DNA of 64,000 nt from Thalassotalea crassostreae (GCF_001831495.1 NZ_CP017689.1:2480001-2544000); one strand, 5' to 3'. Shown: positions 1 through 9,445, numbered from the stretch's first letter. Notes: generated by a model from the sequence alone, not told the origin. Made by a program: numbers and translations.

Positions 1-116
1 ACTAATTCACGTAGGAAAATTTCTTTGTTGCTGTATAGCGAGTGGATCATAAGTTGCAATAATTGCTTTACTTCTGTTTGAAAACCGTGAACTTCTTTAT
101 GGCCTGTATCAGACAT
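1..116 (-). CDS. htpG: Hsp90 chaperone HtpG (N-terminal 38 residues, runs off the window)
   Basis: The first 38 codons read [20 protein letters not shown] and continue through the hallmark HtpG N-terminus ([18 protein letters not shown]), which forms the start of the ATP-binding GHKL domain. HtpG is a cytosolic, heat-induced ATP-dependent chaperone. The gene is cut by the window edge. Its position beyond recR matches the dnaX-ybaB-recR-htpG order known from Escherichia coli, although here two unrelated units separate it from recR. The start is the ATG at 114-116. Confidence 0.93.
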   Translation of the reverse strand, partial: MSDTGHKEVHGFQTEVKQLLQLMIHSLYSNKEIFLREL

Positions 117-224
117 AAAAATACATCTCCTAAATACGTTGTAAATTGATATTTGACTGCCATCACTAGCAAGTAACGCTGGAACGACAACCAAATTTTT
201 GTTTATGAAATTTGCTTATGAAAA

Positions 225-254
225 ATATGTGGGGGTGGAAAACTTTTTTTAAAG
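225..254 (-). promoter_or_regulatory. Possible sigma-32 (heat-shock) promoter of htpG
   Basis: Reading the minus strand, CTTTAAA (248-254) is followed after 13 bp by CCCCACATAT (225-234). This resembles the sigma-32 consensus CTTGAAA / CCCCATnT with an allowed spacer, and lies about 110 bp upstream of the htpG start. The assignment rests on motif likeness and on the known heat-shock control of htpG. Confidence 0.4.
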
Positions 255-498
255 GGAGTGAGTAATTTTTTTTAAATAAAACTATTTATATCGCCTCTAT
301 CTCTCACTCATTAATTGAGCTTAATAGCCAATTTAATTGCTGAATCGCTATTATTTTACTAACCTATTACAACTGTATATTTTTTATACAATTAAAATAT
401 GCGAACCATGCGCATTTAAAAATACATATTTCATGGCTCTGTATACCTGTAAACCAAACGGATGCTGAAGTTTACAGAAAAAATAACAGGTAAGTTAG

Positions 499-1710
499 AT
501 GAAAGTTCAAAATCAAAAGACTGAGCGTTTACATTCATTAGACTCCCTAAGGGCAATAATGATGCTATTAGGCTTAGTAATACACACAGCTATAACCTAT
601 GGTGCTGTTGATTATAGTGATGTTTGGCCTCTACAAGATCCCAATGCGACTCACGCTTCAAATGATTATATCGTATTTCTTATTCACGCCTTTAGAATGC
701 AGTTGTTTTTTGTAATCGCAGGCTTTTTTGGCTCCATGCTATTTTATGAAAAGCGACCGCATCAAATGATTAAAAATAGAGTCAATAGACTTGTTTTACC
801 TTTCGCCGTTTTCGTCATACTTCTCTGGCCATTAGTTCGGTTTGCATTTAATTACACCGAACAGGTATTTGAGGGTGGAACCAATGCTCTGAGCGAGACG
901 TTTGCTTATTTTTCTAATCTTGAAGCCTTTATACCTAAAACAACATTTCATCTTTGGTTTTTGTATTATTTAGTAATGATTACACTTCTTACAACGTTAA
1001 TTGCGTTGTTTTTATCAAAACTACCAACAGTAACAAGTCGTGTATCATCAGCATTTACTTGGGTTATAGAAAAGCCACTAGTACGAGTATTATTTTTTGC
1101 CAGTTTAACAGCCATTGTCTATATGTTTATGGGAAATTGGTCTGTAGACACATCCAACTCATTTGTCCCAGATATAAACACATTCGTATACTATTTCTTT
1201 TTTTATGTTGTCGGTTGGATTCTATTTAAATCTAAGCATGAATTAGCGTCGATGATGAAATTTGACTGGTTTTGCATGCTATTAGGAGTAGCACTGTTTT
1301 CCATTCATCACTTCATGGAAGACTTATTTATTTATGAGACACATATCATTTTAAAATCTATTATGGTGTGGCTGTTAATTTTTGGCATTACCGGTTTATT
1401 CATTCGATACGGCAGTAGTCACTCGTCAAAAATGCGCTATATTTCAGACGCATCTTATTGGGTCTATCTAATTCATTTACCTATCGTGTGCATTATTCCA
1501 AGCTTTATTGTTGATTGGCCATTGGACGCGACATTTAAATTCCTATTTACCTTAATTAGTAGTGGTATTATTTGTTTTGTCAGCTATCACTATTTGGTAA
1601 GGAGCACATTCATTGGACAGTTTTTGAATGGCAGAAAGTATTCACTAACTTACCCAACATCACTAGAGCCTGAGGTGTTGGTGAGCGTAAAAGCAAGAGC
1701 AAATAAATAA
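499..1710 (+). CDS. Membrane acyltransferase, acyltransferase-3 / OpgC-like family
   Basis: A 403-aa polytopic membrane protein with about ten hydrophobic segments. The N-terminus (LHSLDSLRAIMMLLGLVIHT) is the typical start of acyltransferase family 3, where an LDSLRA block is followed by a conserved His in the first membrane helix. Family members move acyl groups (acetyl, succinyl) onto surface sugars, glucans or lipids at the inner membrane; OpgC/MdoC succinylates periplasmic glucans. The acceptor cannot be told from sequence. The gene stands alone on the plus strand, opposite the backbone genes, and the ribosome-binding site is weak. It is an accessory insertion between htpG and recR. Confidence 0.8.
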   Translation: MKVQNQKTERLHSLDSLRAIMMLLGLVIHTAITYGAVDYSDVWPLQDPNATHASNDYIVFLIHAFRMQLFFVIAGFFGSMLFYEKRPHQMIKNRVNRLVLPFAVFVILLWPLVRFAFNYTEQVFEGGTNALSETFAYFSNLEAFIPKTTFHLWFLYYLVMITLLTTLIALFLSKLPTVTSRVSSAFTWVIEKPLVRVLFFASLTAIVYMFMGNWSVDTSNSFVPDINTFVYYFFFYVVGWILFKSKHELASMMKFDWFCMLLGVALFSIHHFMEDLFIYETHIILKSIMVWLLIFGITGLFIRYGSSHSSKMRYISDASYWVYLIHLPIVCIIPSFIVDWPLDATFKFLFTLISSGIICFVSYHYLVRSTFIGQFLNGRKYSLTYPTSLEPEVLVSVKARANK

Positions 1711-1728
1711 AAGTCGCTGTCTGAAAGC

Positions 1729-1770
1729 TGTTGCTTAGGTTTGTTGCTTAGGTTTGTTGCTTAGAGCTAT
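1729..1770. repeat. Short direct repeat, about 2.8 copies of a 15-bp unit
   Basis: GTTGCTTAGGTTT-type units follow one another just after the acyltransferase stop codon. It is a simple tandem repeat in the gap before the convergent toxin gene, with no clear function. Confidence 0.6.
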
Positions 1771-1840
1771 TGCGTAGGAGAGTAGAAGAATTAAATAGTT
1801 AACGTCAAATTTTTACCACAGTCTTCATTGGAATATTATC

Positions 1841-2143
1841 CTAACTTGTTAAATGAAGCTCTAGTTTCATTTGTTGATGAAGGACTCTAACGACCAATAT
1901 GTCATTTTTCCTTTTTTTAAAGAAGATACTATGTTTTCTATACAAATACCGAAAATAACCTACTCTTATATCGCTTATCTCATGAGCTAATTCTGGCTCA
2001 TCAGACAATGCAATTAGACAATCGTTTATACTTATTAAATAACTTTCGGCTTGTAGCTTTCCATATTCGATCGCAGTGTATTGATATATTTTTTCTAAAT
2101 CTTTTTGGGCTTTATTTGAAAGTGTGTACTTCATCATTATCAA
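1841..2143 (-). CDS. parE: ParE/RelE-family toxin
   Basis: A 100-aa basic protein with the ParE layout: an N-terminal helix (LSNKAQKDLEKIYQYTAIEYG), a central helix ending in a proline/glutamate turn (ALSDEPELA), then beta strands with YRKHSIFFKKRKNDILVVRVLHQ. ParE toxins poison DNA gyrase, while the related RelE proteins cut mRNA; sequence alone cannot decide between them. The start overlaps the antitoxin stop by 4 nt (ATGA), so translation is probably coupled. A second and third Met a few codons in are alternative starts. Confidence 0.85.
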   Translation of the reverse strand: MIMMKYTLSNKAQKDLEKIYQYTAIEYGKLQAESYLISINDCLIALSDEPELAHEISDIRVGYFRYLYRKHSIFFKKRKNDILVVRVLHQQMKLELHLTS

Positions 2144-2364
2144 AGTTTTGATTTTTGTTGTTTAATAATATCCAAAACAGACAATTCGCTTTCACCACTT
2201 AACTCACCTTCAACCAAAGCCATTCTAATTGCGTCTTTTTCACTTTGATTATGACGTATCAAGTCCCGGATGTAGTCACTTGCATTGGCAAAACGTCCAG
2301 ACTCTATTTGCCTGTCTATCCAAGTTCGCATTTCATCTGGAATTGATATATTAAGTGTAGCCAT
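2140..2364 (-). CDS. parD: ParD-family ribbon-helix-helix antitoxin
   Basis: A 74-aa protein with an N-terminal ribbon-helix-helix DNA-binding segment (MATLNISIPDEMRTWIDRQI followed by GRFANASDYIRDLIR), the signature of ParD/CopG antitoxins. The acidic C-terminus would wrap the toxin. It is the first gene of a two-gene unit with the ParE-like toxin and would repress its own promoter. The cassette sits between recR and the acyltransferase, in the stretch where other genomes have recR directly followed by htpG. Confidence 0.88.
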   Translation of the reverse strand: MATLNISIPDEMRTWIDRQIESGRFANASDYIRDLIRHNQSEKDAIRMALVEGELSGESELSVLDIIKQQKSKL

Positions 2365-2498
2365 GAGTATTATTCCTAATGTCGATAATCAATTTTATTA
2401 TGGCATATATTGGCAAAGCTTGCCAAACCAACAAATTAAAATAAACAATAAAGGCACTACTAACATTAGAGCAAATCGACCTAAAAAAGCCGTAGCGT

Positions 2499-3098
2499 CT
2501 ATAAATTACTTCGTCCGCTAAATGCGTGTGATAAGGTATTACCATCAACATATTCAAGTTCACCGCCTACTGGGACACCGTGAGCGATACGTGTTGGCGT
2601 GATGTTATATTTTTTTGCCATGTCAGCAATAAAGTGGGCCGTTGCTTCGCCTTCAACGGTTGGGTTTGTCGCTAAGATCATTTCATCAAATTCACCGCTG
2701 GCCAATAAATTGTCTAATTTATCTAACCCTAGTTCATCAGGACCAATGCCATCGATTGGCGATAAATGCCCCATCAAAACAAAGTAACGTCCGGTAAATT
2801 CACCTGTAGGTTCTATTGCGAGAATATCTGCTGGAGATTCAACCACACACAGCATGCGCTTTAACGCTCGCTTAGGATTTTGACAAATTTCACAATATTC
2901 TAATTCAGTAAAAGTACGGCAGCCTTGGCAATGACCGACATCTTCCATAGCACTCGATAATGCTGTTGCCAATTTTTGTCCACCAATGCGATTACGCTCT
3001 AATAAATAAAACGCCATGCGCTGTGCGGACTTTGGTCCGACACCAGGTAAGCACTTTAAGCCGTCGATAAGATCTTGTACAAGAGGACTGAGTTTCAT
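2499..3098 (-). CDS. recR: Recombination protein RecR
   Basis: A 199-aa protein, close to the usual 200 aa. In order it shows the N-terminal helix-hairpin-helix ([20 protein letters not shown]), a four-cysteine zinc finger (CQGC...CEIC), the TOPRIM segment ([15 protein letters not shown]) and a C-terminal Walker-B-like stretch. RecR acts with RecO and RecF to load RecA at gaps. In many gammaproteobacteria recR is co-transcribed after dnaX and ybaB. Here it stands alone, about 7.5 kb away from ybaB, so it must have its own promoter in 3099-3300. Confidence 0.97.
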   Translation of the reverse strand: MKLSPLVQDLIDGLKCLPGVGPKSAQRMAFYLLERNRIGGQKLATALSSAMEDVGHCQGCRTFTELEYCEICQNPKRALKRMLCVVESPADILAIEPTGEFTGRYFVLMGHLSPIDGIGPDELGLDKLDNLLASGEFDEMILATNPTVEGEATAHFIADMAKKYNITPTRIAHGVPVGGELEYVDGNTLSHAFSGRSNL

Positions 3099-3209
3099 TG
3101 TGTTTAATTGTTCATATGGTTGGCAATAATGATTATCGATATTAGCAAATTGTGTAATTGCTAGACCAGTGTTTTTTCATTATTTAGCTGCTCTAAATAA
3201 ATTCACTAA

Positions 3210-3239
3210 AAAAGGCATTCCTTTAAGGAAGTGCCTTTA
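3210..3239 (-). terminator. Hairpin terminator after the M17 aminopeptidase
   Basis: AAAGGCA-TTCCT and AGGAA-GTGCCTTT pair around a short loop and are followed by a T run on the minus strand. It lies about 70 bp beyond the aminopeptidase stop codon and before recR. Confidence 0.65.
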
Positions 3240-3306
3240 AATCGCTATTTATCTATTTATTTATCTATTTAGTTGGGCTTAGTTCTAAATTAACTATATG
3301 AGTCAA

Positions 3307-4668
3307 CTATGCACCGTATTTGTTTTGCAAGTAGGCAAAAACAGCACGCACACCAAAAGCTTCACCGCCTTTAGGGCGACCAGATAACGATCTAACATTA
3401 AAAGCCATAATATCAAAATGACACCAGTCCGTGCCTTGGTCAACAAATTCTTGCAGATATAGCGCCGCAGTAATTGCGCCACCAAAAGGTCCGGTAGCAC
3501 AGTTACTTAAATCGGCGATATCACTGTTTAGCATATCTTTGTATGGCTGATGCAATGGCATTCGCCACACTGGATCGCTGATCTTAAGACCGGCATCCGT
3601 GATCCCTTGAGCTGTTTCATCATTTGTTGCAAAAAAGCCAGGAAGTTCTGTGCCTAAAGCAACACGCATGGCGCCAGTTAACGTCGCAAAATCAATAATA
3701 GTTTCAGGCTTATCATTCATCGCTTCATCTAGAGCATCACATAATACTAAACGCCCTTCTGCATCGGTGTTATCTATTTCAACGGTTAAGCCTTTACGGG
3801 TAGTAACCACATCACCTGGACGAAGCGCATTGCCTGCAATAGCGTTTTCAACCGCAGGTATTAACATACGTAAACGAACGTTTAAGCCAAATGCCATGAT
3901 CAATCGAGCTAACCCTAATACATGGGCAGAGCCGCCCATATCTTTTTTCATATAACGCATGCCAGCAGCCGGTTTAACATCTAAACCACCACTATCAAAA
4001 CATACCCCTTTACCTACCAAAGTTACTTTCGGTGCCGATTCATCACCCCAGTGTAAATCTAATAATCGAGGCGCATGACAACTTGCTCGGCCAACGGCAT
4101 GAATGGTTGGGTAATTTTGCTCGAGCAATTCATCACCGACAATTTCGCTAAAGCTCGCACCAAACTCGTTCGCTAGATCTTGGGTCACCTTAGATAAGTG
4201 CTGTGGCATCATATCTGCCGCCGGAGTGTTCACTAAGTCGCGCACTAATGCCGTTGCCTGAACATGTTTAATGGTGTCGGTAACCAAGGTTTCATTGTCT
4301 ATTGCCAGCACTGCAAAGGTCTTTTTAGATGCTTTGTAACGATCAAATTGATAAGCGCCAATTAACCACCCAAAGGCTACCGCTTGTACATTTTCATTGT
4401 CGCTGCTCAAAAAGTATTGCTGAGCCGGTAGACTGCTAATTAAATTGCCGCAGGCAAAATAATCATCGATATGATTAAGTACGACAACAGCGCAAGATAT
4501 CGCCCCGTCGCTATTTGGAATAACAATTGAACCTTTGCCAGTGAACCCTGAGTTTTTTAACCAGTTGTTGGTAAAGTCATCTTGGTTTGGCAACCATGAT
4601 TGATAGCCTTCGGCGTTTAGTACATGTAATGCAATGCCAGAGTTTCCAGCGATAAGATGATTGTTCAT
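3307..4668 (-). CDS. Leucyl aminopeptidase family protein (peptidase M17, PepB-like)
   Basis: A 453-aa cytosolic metallo-aminopeptidase that removes N-terminal residues from peptides. The C-terminal catalytic half carries the M17 hallmarks. GKGVCFDSGGLDVKP is the metal-binding loop with the Lys and Asp ligands, KKDMGGSAHVLGL follows, and NTDAEGRLVLCDAL is the family signature with Asp and Glu ligands. Length falls between E. coli PepB (427) and PepA (503). The start has an AGAGAG purine tract upstream. It is a single gene with its own promoter and terminator. Confidence 0.92.
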   Translation of the reverse strand: MNNHLIAGNSGIALHVLNAEGYQSWLPNQDDFTNNWLKNSGFTGKGSIVIPNSDGAISCAVVVLNHIDDYFACGNLISSLPAQQYFLSSDNENVQAVAFGWLIGAYQFDRYKASKKTFAVLAIDNETLVTDTIKHVQATALVRDLVNTPAADMMPQHLSKVTQDLANEFGASFSEIVGDELLEQNYPTIHAVGRASCHAPRLLDLHWGDESAPKVTLVGKGVCFDSGGLDVKPAAGMRYMKKDMGGSAHVLGLARLIMAFGLNVRLRMLIPAVENAIAGNALRPGDVVTTRKGLTVEIDNTDAEGRLVLCDALDEAMNDKPETIIDFATLTGAMRVALGTELPGFFATNDETAQGITDAGLKISDPVWRMPLHQPYKDMLNSDIADLSNCATGPFGGAITAALYLQEFVDQGTDWCHFDIMAFNVRSLSGRPKGGEAFGVRAVFAYLQNKYGA

Positions 4669-4999
4669 AGTTACTCTCTTTGAATTTTACTAACTTGAAA
4701 TTCTAATAGTCACAACGTCAATTTAAGATAAGCCTAGACTAAAAATTAGTCGGTTAACTAGTTGCTGTATGGAATAGCATGTTGTTATCAACTGCTTGTC
4801 GTAATAGTGACCGCTATTAAACACTGAATAAGCTCCGTTTTGCAAAGTAATTTTCCAAAAATTTTCATCGGTTCAATGAGAAATTTTACTCGCAAGTATT
4901 AGATAAACTCAGCAAATAACATTCAAAGCGGCGCATAATTGCGGAGCTTGTACAGAGCTAAACAGAACTTATACAGAGTTTTATGTAGAGCTGGTTTGT

Positions 5000-5454
5000 T
5001 TAACGCTTTCTTTTATATTCGAACTCTTGAGTTAAACGAATATCTGACAAAGAAGCAGCGAGACTCACTTTAAACTTGCCCGGCTCGGCCAGCCAACAGA
5101 GCCCCAATCATCACGTTTTATTTGCTAACGCACACCAAGTGGCCCATCCGAAAGCCATAATTCAGGTAAACCAAGGCGTTCTATCGCATTGACATGAAAC
5201 TTACCGCTGGCATGGATCAAAGATATCTTTTCATCTAAGGTCAGTTTTGCCATTTGCTGCTCTACGTTTTGCTCTACAGCGGCTAACCGCTTAGCTTTTG
5301 CATCTGCATAAGCGCCCGCGTCTGTCTGAGATGTTTTTATAGTGTCTATTGCGTTGTTATCTATTGCGCTTTTATCTACCGCTGACTCTGTGCATGCTGT
5401 CGTCAATATAAATGACGAAGCAATGATCAAATGAGGGAGAATTTTAATATTCAT
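5000..5454 (-). pseudogene. Remnant of a GH3 beta-glucosidase lipoprotein with its middle deleted
   Basis: The upstream part (5125-5454, 109 codons) is a lipoprotein signal peptide (LIIASSFILTTAC) followed by the first conserved block of family 3 glycoside hydrolases, LTLDEKISLIHASG...LPELWLSDGPLGVR, then a stop. About 30 bp later another frame encodes LAEPGKFKVSLAASLSDIRL and ends at 5000. That is the typical last beta strands of the GH3 fibronectin-III-like domain. Roughly 600-700 catalytic residues are missing between the two pieces, so the gene is a deletion scar and cannot make an active enzyme. It follows the CBM9-like gene on the same strand. Confidence 0.8.
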
Positions 5455-5516
5455 ATTTAGCCGTTTTTTAACTTCTTATATTTTTGTTATTTTTTTATGC
5501 TATTTGTCATTTAAAG

Positions 5517-6305
5517 CTATTTAGCCTTTAAAATAAGTGATTCGAAAACATCCGCAGTTTTATAACCAAGATTTTTATCACCATTGATGCCTTTGATGAA
5601 AGTTGAGCCAATAAAGCTTTCTCGTTCTTCACTACCGTCATTATCACAATAGGCCAACATAAAACCGAGCTTTTTATGTTCTTTAAGGCTTACCCTCGAT
5701 GCATCTTTATTTTCGCCAATCTTAAATTTATCGCTGTAAATTTTAATTGCTAGTTCCCAAGTAATTAGGTGGGGAGCCGTCGTACTGCGTTGCCAAACAC
5801 TGCTTACATGGTCATTTAACAAAATGAAATTGGTTTCCTGCTCATTAGTCTGTTTATTAATTTTCAATGGGCCGATATCCGCCACCTGATTATCTAACGC
5901 CACATGATAGGCAAAAGCATTAAAGTTGTTTTGATGTTCACCGCCTGAGCCGTCTTCATCAATAAAAATCTCTAAACAATCATCATCCCAATAACGCAAT
6001 AATGGATCAGCATAACGGTCAATTAAAATATCGTCGCTGATCTCAGCTCGCAAATATAAATAATTGTTATCCCACGCTAATTGAAAACGCCCAGTAAAAT
6101 CGTCATTACTCACCGGCTGGCCTAAAATAAGCTGATCAAGTGGGTACCAATTAGCTTGCTGCCAAACCGCTTCTTGTCCATGCCCATCAATCACTACCTC
6201 AATATCAGTAAAGGTTGCTTCAAAGCCTTTAGTAGATGCGAGTGCGTTTGTTTGGAAAAAGCCTAACAACGCAAGAACTAACATACTGTATTTTTTAATA
6301 TTCAA
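5517..6305 (-). CDS. Secreted CBM9-like sugar-binding protein
   Basis: A 262-aa protein with a signal peptide (MNIKKYSMLVLALLGFFQTNALA). Its body fits the carbohydrate-binding module 9-like fold: VVIDGHGQEAVWQQANWYPL near the start, then LAWDNNYLYLRAEISDD, then WDDDCLEIFIDED. Such proteins bind sugars in the periplasm or at the cell surface. The likely start is TTG at 6305, because it supplies the basic n-region of the signal peptide and has an AAGG about 10 nt upstream; the next ATG would lack the charged residues. It is transcribed divergently from the GH1 gene across two LacI-type operators, and it precedes the GH3 remnant. Confidence 0.75.
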   Translation of the reverse strand: MNIKKYSMLVLALLGFFQTNALASTKGFEATFTDIEVVIDGHGQEAVWQQANWYPLDQLILGQPVSNDDFTGRFQLAWDNNYLYLRAEISDDILIDRYADPLLRYWDDDCLEIFIDEDGSGGEHQNNFNAFAYHVALDNQVADIGPLKINKQTNEQETNFILLNDHVSSVWQRSTTAPHLITWELAIKIYSDKFKIGENKDASRVSLKEHKKLGFMLAYCDNDGSEERESFIGSTFIKGINGDKNLGYKTADVFESLILKAK

Positions 6306-6451
6306 AATAATTTTACCTTGTTTATAAATGTCTCGCCGACGTCAATTTTTTAATATACGTGATATCAATACTTTATGCAGTTTGCGGCTAAACCGTTAGC
6401 TGTATAGCAATAAAAAATATTGACCTTTCACTTTTAACACACTAACCTACA

Positions 6452-6465
6452 TGTAAGCGCTTACA
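6452..6465. promoter_or_regulatory. LacI-family operator, site 1
   Basis: TGTAAGCGCTTACA, a perfect 14-bp palindrome with the central CG step typical of LacI-family operators. It lies in the divergent promoter between the CBM9-like gene and the GH1 gene. The same 14 bp recur 56 bp downstream. The LacI protein encoded at 9446 is the obvious ligand. Confidence 0.88.
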
Positions 6466-6507
6466 CAAGAATTAATTGAAATCTCATCCTTTATATACGT
6501 CATAACT

Positions 6508-6521
6508 TGTAAGCGCTTACA
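6508..6521. promoter_or_regulatory. LacI-family operator, site 2
   Basis: A second, identical TGTAAGCGCTTACA palindrome about 60 bp upstream of the GH1 start. The pair is spaced 56 bp centre to centre, so each could control one of the two divergent promoters or both could be bridged by one tetramer. Confidence 0.88.
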
Positions 6522-6580
6522 GTAGAACATAGTATAAAACGGATAAATACCACAAATAACACATAGGATATTTCTCGCGA

Positions 6581-7909
6581 ATGTCGATTTTAACATTACC
6601 CAAAAATTCAAAAATGCTCACTAAAGACTTTACCTATGGTGTAGCTACCGCGTCATTTCAAATTGAAGGTGGTCGTGATAGCCGTTTACCTTGTATTTGG
6701 GATACCTTTTGTGCGACACCAGGTAAGATAGAAGATAACAGTAATGGTGATGTTGCGTGTGATCATTTTAACCTTTGGCAGCAAGATATCGACCTAATCG
6801 ATTCATTAAACGTTGATGCTTATCGTTTATCGATTTCTTGGCCACGAGTGATGACTGTTGACGGTAAGTTAAACCAAGAAGGCGTTAACTTTTACCTCAA
6901 TATATTAAACGCATTGAAAGCAAAAAATATTAAAGCGTTTGTTACTTTATACCATTGGGATCTACCTCAACACCTTGAAGACCAAGGTGGCTGGTTAAAT
7001 CGTCAAACCGCCTATGAGTTTGCAAATTATGCCAAACTTATTTGTCAACAATTTGGCGACTTGGTGCATTCTTATGCCACTCTTAATGAGCCGTTTTGTT
7101 CAGCCTATTTAGGCTATGAAGCAGGTATCCATGCCCCCGGAAAAGTGGGTAAGGAATACGGTAAAAAGGCTGCACATCATTTGTTATTAGCTCATGGCTT
7201 AGCAATGAACGAACTGCAAACCTATAGTCCAAATAGCTTAAATGGCATTGTATTAAACTTTACCCCTGCCTATTCCGTCGATGACTCAGCTGAAAATGTA
7301 AAGGCTGCGCAGTATGCTGACGATTACTTTAATCATTGGTATATAAAGCCAGTAATAGACGGCAGTTACCCTGATATAGTTGAGCAAATGCCAACGTCTC
7401 AACAACCCGATATTCAACCCGGTGACATGGAAATTATTAGTCAAAACCTCGATTTTCTTGGTATTAATTTTTACACCCGTGCCATATATAAAGCTTGTAA
7501 AGATGAGATTTTTGAAGAATTACCAGCACTGGCACCACGTACAGATATTGGTTGGGAAATATATCCATCAGCATTTACTAAACTACTTACCGACCTAAAT
7601 AAACAATACCAACTACCGCCGGTTTATATCACTGAAAATGGCGCTGCGGTAAATGACCATGTTGTTGATGGTGCTGTCGATGATGAAATGCGATATAACT
7701 ATTATCAATCTCATTTAAATGCAGTTGATTCAGCGATTGAAAGCGGCGTTGATATTCATGGTTATTTTGCTTGGAGCTTGATGGATAACTTTGAGTGGGC
7801 AGAAGGCTACAAAAAGCGTTTTGGTATTGTTTATGTTGATTATCAAAGCCAAGCACGCACAATTAAAGCTAGTGGCTTGGCCTATAAGCAATTAGTATCG
7901 AACAGATAA
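6581..7909 (+). CDS. Family 1 glycoside hydrolase, beta-glucosidase
   Basis: A 442-aa cytosolic enzyme of the GH1 family that hydrolyses beta-glucosides such as cellobiose or short beta-glucans, possibly also beta-galactosides. The N-terminal block DFTYGVATASFQIEGG is the GH1 signature. TLNEP supplies the acid/base Glu170 and ITENG the nucleophile Glu352. Length is typical. No signal peptide is seen, so the substrate must enter through the adjacent symporter. The start has AGGA about 11 nt upstream; a Met at codon 12 is an alternative. It is first in the order GH1, symporter, LacI, below two operators. Confidence 0.95.
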   Translation: MSILTLPKNSKMLTKDFTYGVATASFQIEGGRDSRLPCIWDTFCATPGKIEDNSNGDVACDHFNLWQQDIDLIDSLNVDAYRLSISWPRVMTVDGKLNQEGVNFYLNILNALKAKNIKAFVTLYHWDLPQHLEDQGGWLNRQTAYEFANYAKLICQQFGDLVHSYATLNEPFCSAYLGYEAGIHAPGKVGKEYGKKAAHHLLLAHGLAMNELQTYSPNSLNGIVLNFTPAYSVDDSAENVKAAQYADDYFNHWYIKPVIDGSYPDIVEQMPTSQQPDIQPGDMEIISQNLDFLGINFYTRAIYKACKDEIFEELPALAPRTDIGWEIYPSAFTKLLTDLNKQYQLPPVYITENGAAVNDHVVDGAVDDEMRYNYYQSHLNAVDSAIESGVDIHGYFAWSLMDNFEWAEGYKKRFGIVYVDYQSQARTIKASGLAYKQLVSNR

Positions 7910-7986
7910 CATTAAAATTGCAATAAAATAAGAGCAAATAAACATTAAATAAGATTTAAATAAAGTATAAAAAAATAAGGGTTTCC

Positions 7987-9312
7987 ATGGTTTCTGTTAA
8001 AGAAAAAATCGCATACGGCTTAGGTGATACCGCCAGTAATATAATTTTCCAAACAGTAATGATGTTCTTAATGCTTTATTACACCGACGTCGTAGGTCTA
8101 TCGCCTGCGGTGGTCGGGACAATGTTTTTACTCGTGCGCGTAATTGATGCAGTTACCGACCCATTAATGGGTGCAATTGCCGATAGAACACATACCCGTT
8201 GGGGACATTTTCGCCCCTACCTTTTATGGCTAGCCCTTCCCTTTGCCATCATTAGTATTTTAGCTTTCACTACACCGGATTTAACCGGTACTAGTAAGAT
8301 AGTTTACGCGTTTACCACTTATACCTTGTTGATGATCACGTATACCGCAATCAATATTCCCTATTGTGCCTTAGGCGGCGTCCTAACCAGTGATGCCAAA
8401 GAACGTGTTACCGTGCAATCTTATCGATTTGTATTTGGTATGCTTGGCGGTGTGATCGTCGCCGCTTCTACTATGCCGTTAGTTGAATATTTTGGTCAAG
8501 GCGATACAGCCAAAGGTTATCAAATGGCGATGACTGCCATGAGTATCCTAGGCTTTGTGTTATTTTTATTGTGTTTTGTAGGCACCAAAGAGCGTATCAA
8601 GCAGCCTAAATCTCAAAGCCAATCAATGTTAAACAGCGCAAAGTCTTTGTGGCAAAACGATCAATGGCGAGTTTTATGTCTTGCCGCTTTATTTTTACTT
8701 ACCGGCCAAGTGCTTAGATTTACTTTGGCAGTTTATTATGTGAAATATTTCTTAGGCCGAGAAGATCTGATCACCTTGTTTATGACCTTAGGTGTAGTTG
8801 CAAGTATGCTAGGTTGTGCCGTTGCTCAACCTCTTGCCCAACGAGTCTGTAAAATTAAGGCCTATATTACTCTGCAAGTCATCGCTGCTGTAATTTGTGT
8901 ATTCAGTTTCTTTATCACTAGCGACCAGCTAGCTCTGGCATTTGCTGCATTTATCCTTTGGAAATTCTTCCTCGATATGGGCACGCCACTGTTATGGGCA
9001 AAAATGGCTGATACCATTGACTATGGTCATCAAAAAACGGGGATCCGAGTAACAGGTATGGTTTACTCCGGAGTTATTTTCTTCATTAAGATGGGGGTTG
9101 CTCTTGGTGGCGCAATTGCCGGTTGGATGTTAGCGTTTTATGATTACCAAGCAGATAGTGTTCAAACAGAAGCAACCAAGCAAGGCTTGTTGTTAAGCTT
9201 TACTGTATTACCGGCACTCGGGTCGATTATTGCTGCTTTCGTTATGAAATGGTACATGTTAGATGATAAACGAGTTGAAGACATTCAACAGCAACTGTCT
9301 TCAACCAATTAG
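7987..9312 (+). CDS. GPH-family sugar:cation symporter (MFS_2, MelB-like)
   Basis: A 441-aa inner-membrane transporter with twelve predicted helices. The first loops, KEKIAYGLGDTASNIIFQT and DAVTDPLMGAIADRTHTRWG, are hallmark blocks of the glycoside-pentoside-hexuronide:cation symporters. The Asp residues in the second block bind the cation in MelB. From its place directly after the GH1 gene (77-bp gap) it probably imports the beta-glucoside split by that enzyme. An ATAAGG sequence about 8 nt before the ATG serves as ribosome-binding site. Confidence 0.93.
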   Translation: MVSVKEKIAYGLGDTASNIIFQTVMMFLMLYYTDVVGLSPAVVGTMFLLVRVIDAVTDPLMGAIADRTHTRWGHFRPYLLWLALPFAIISILAFTTPDLTGTSKIVYAFTTYTLLMITYTAINIPYCALGGVLTSDAKERVTVQSYRFVFGMLGGVIVAASTMPLVEYFGQGDTAKGYQMAMTAMSILGFVLFLLCFVGTKERIKQPKSQSQSMLNSAKSLWQNDQWRVLCLAALFLLTGQVLRFTLAVYYVKYFLGREDLITLFMTLGVVASMLGCAVAQPLAQRVCKIKAYITLQVIAAVICVFSFFITSDQLALAFAAFILWKFFLDMGTPLLWAKMADTIDYGHQKTGIRVTGMVYSGVIFFIKMGVALGGAIAGWMLAFYDYQADSVQTEATKQGLLLSFTVLPALGSIIAAFVMKWYMLDDKRVEDIQQQLSSTN

Positions 9313-9334
9313 ATTGATGAACTAAATTTCAAAG

Positions 9335-9367
9335 CGCTATTTATTAGATTTGAATCGATAAATAGCG
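9335..9367 (+). terminator. Hairpin between the symporter and LacI genes
   Basis: CGCTATTTAT (9335-9344) pairs with ATAAATAGCG (9358-9367) round a 13-nt loop. It lies 20 bp after the symporter stop. There is no clean T run after it, so it may attenuate rather than end transcription into the regulator gene. Confidence 0.4.
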
Positions 9368-9445
9368 ATTGATTATCAATACATTGGTTTTATTGGCAAC
9401 TACTTACAAATTAACTTAACAATAGAAAAATAAGATAGGATATTC

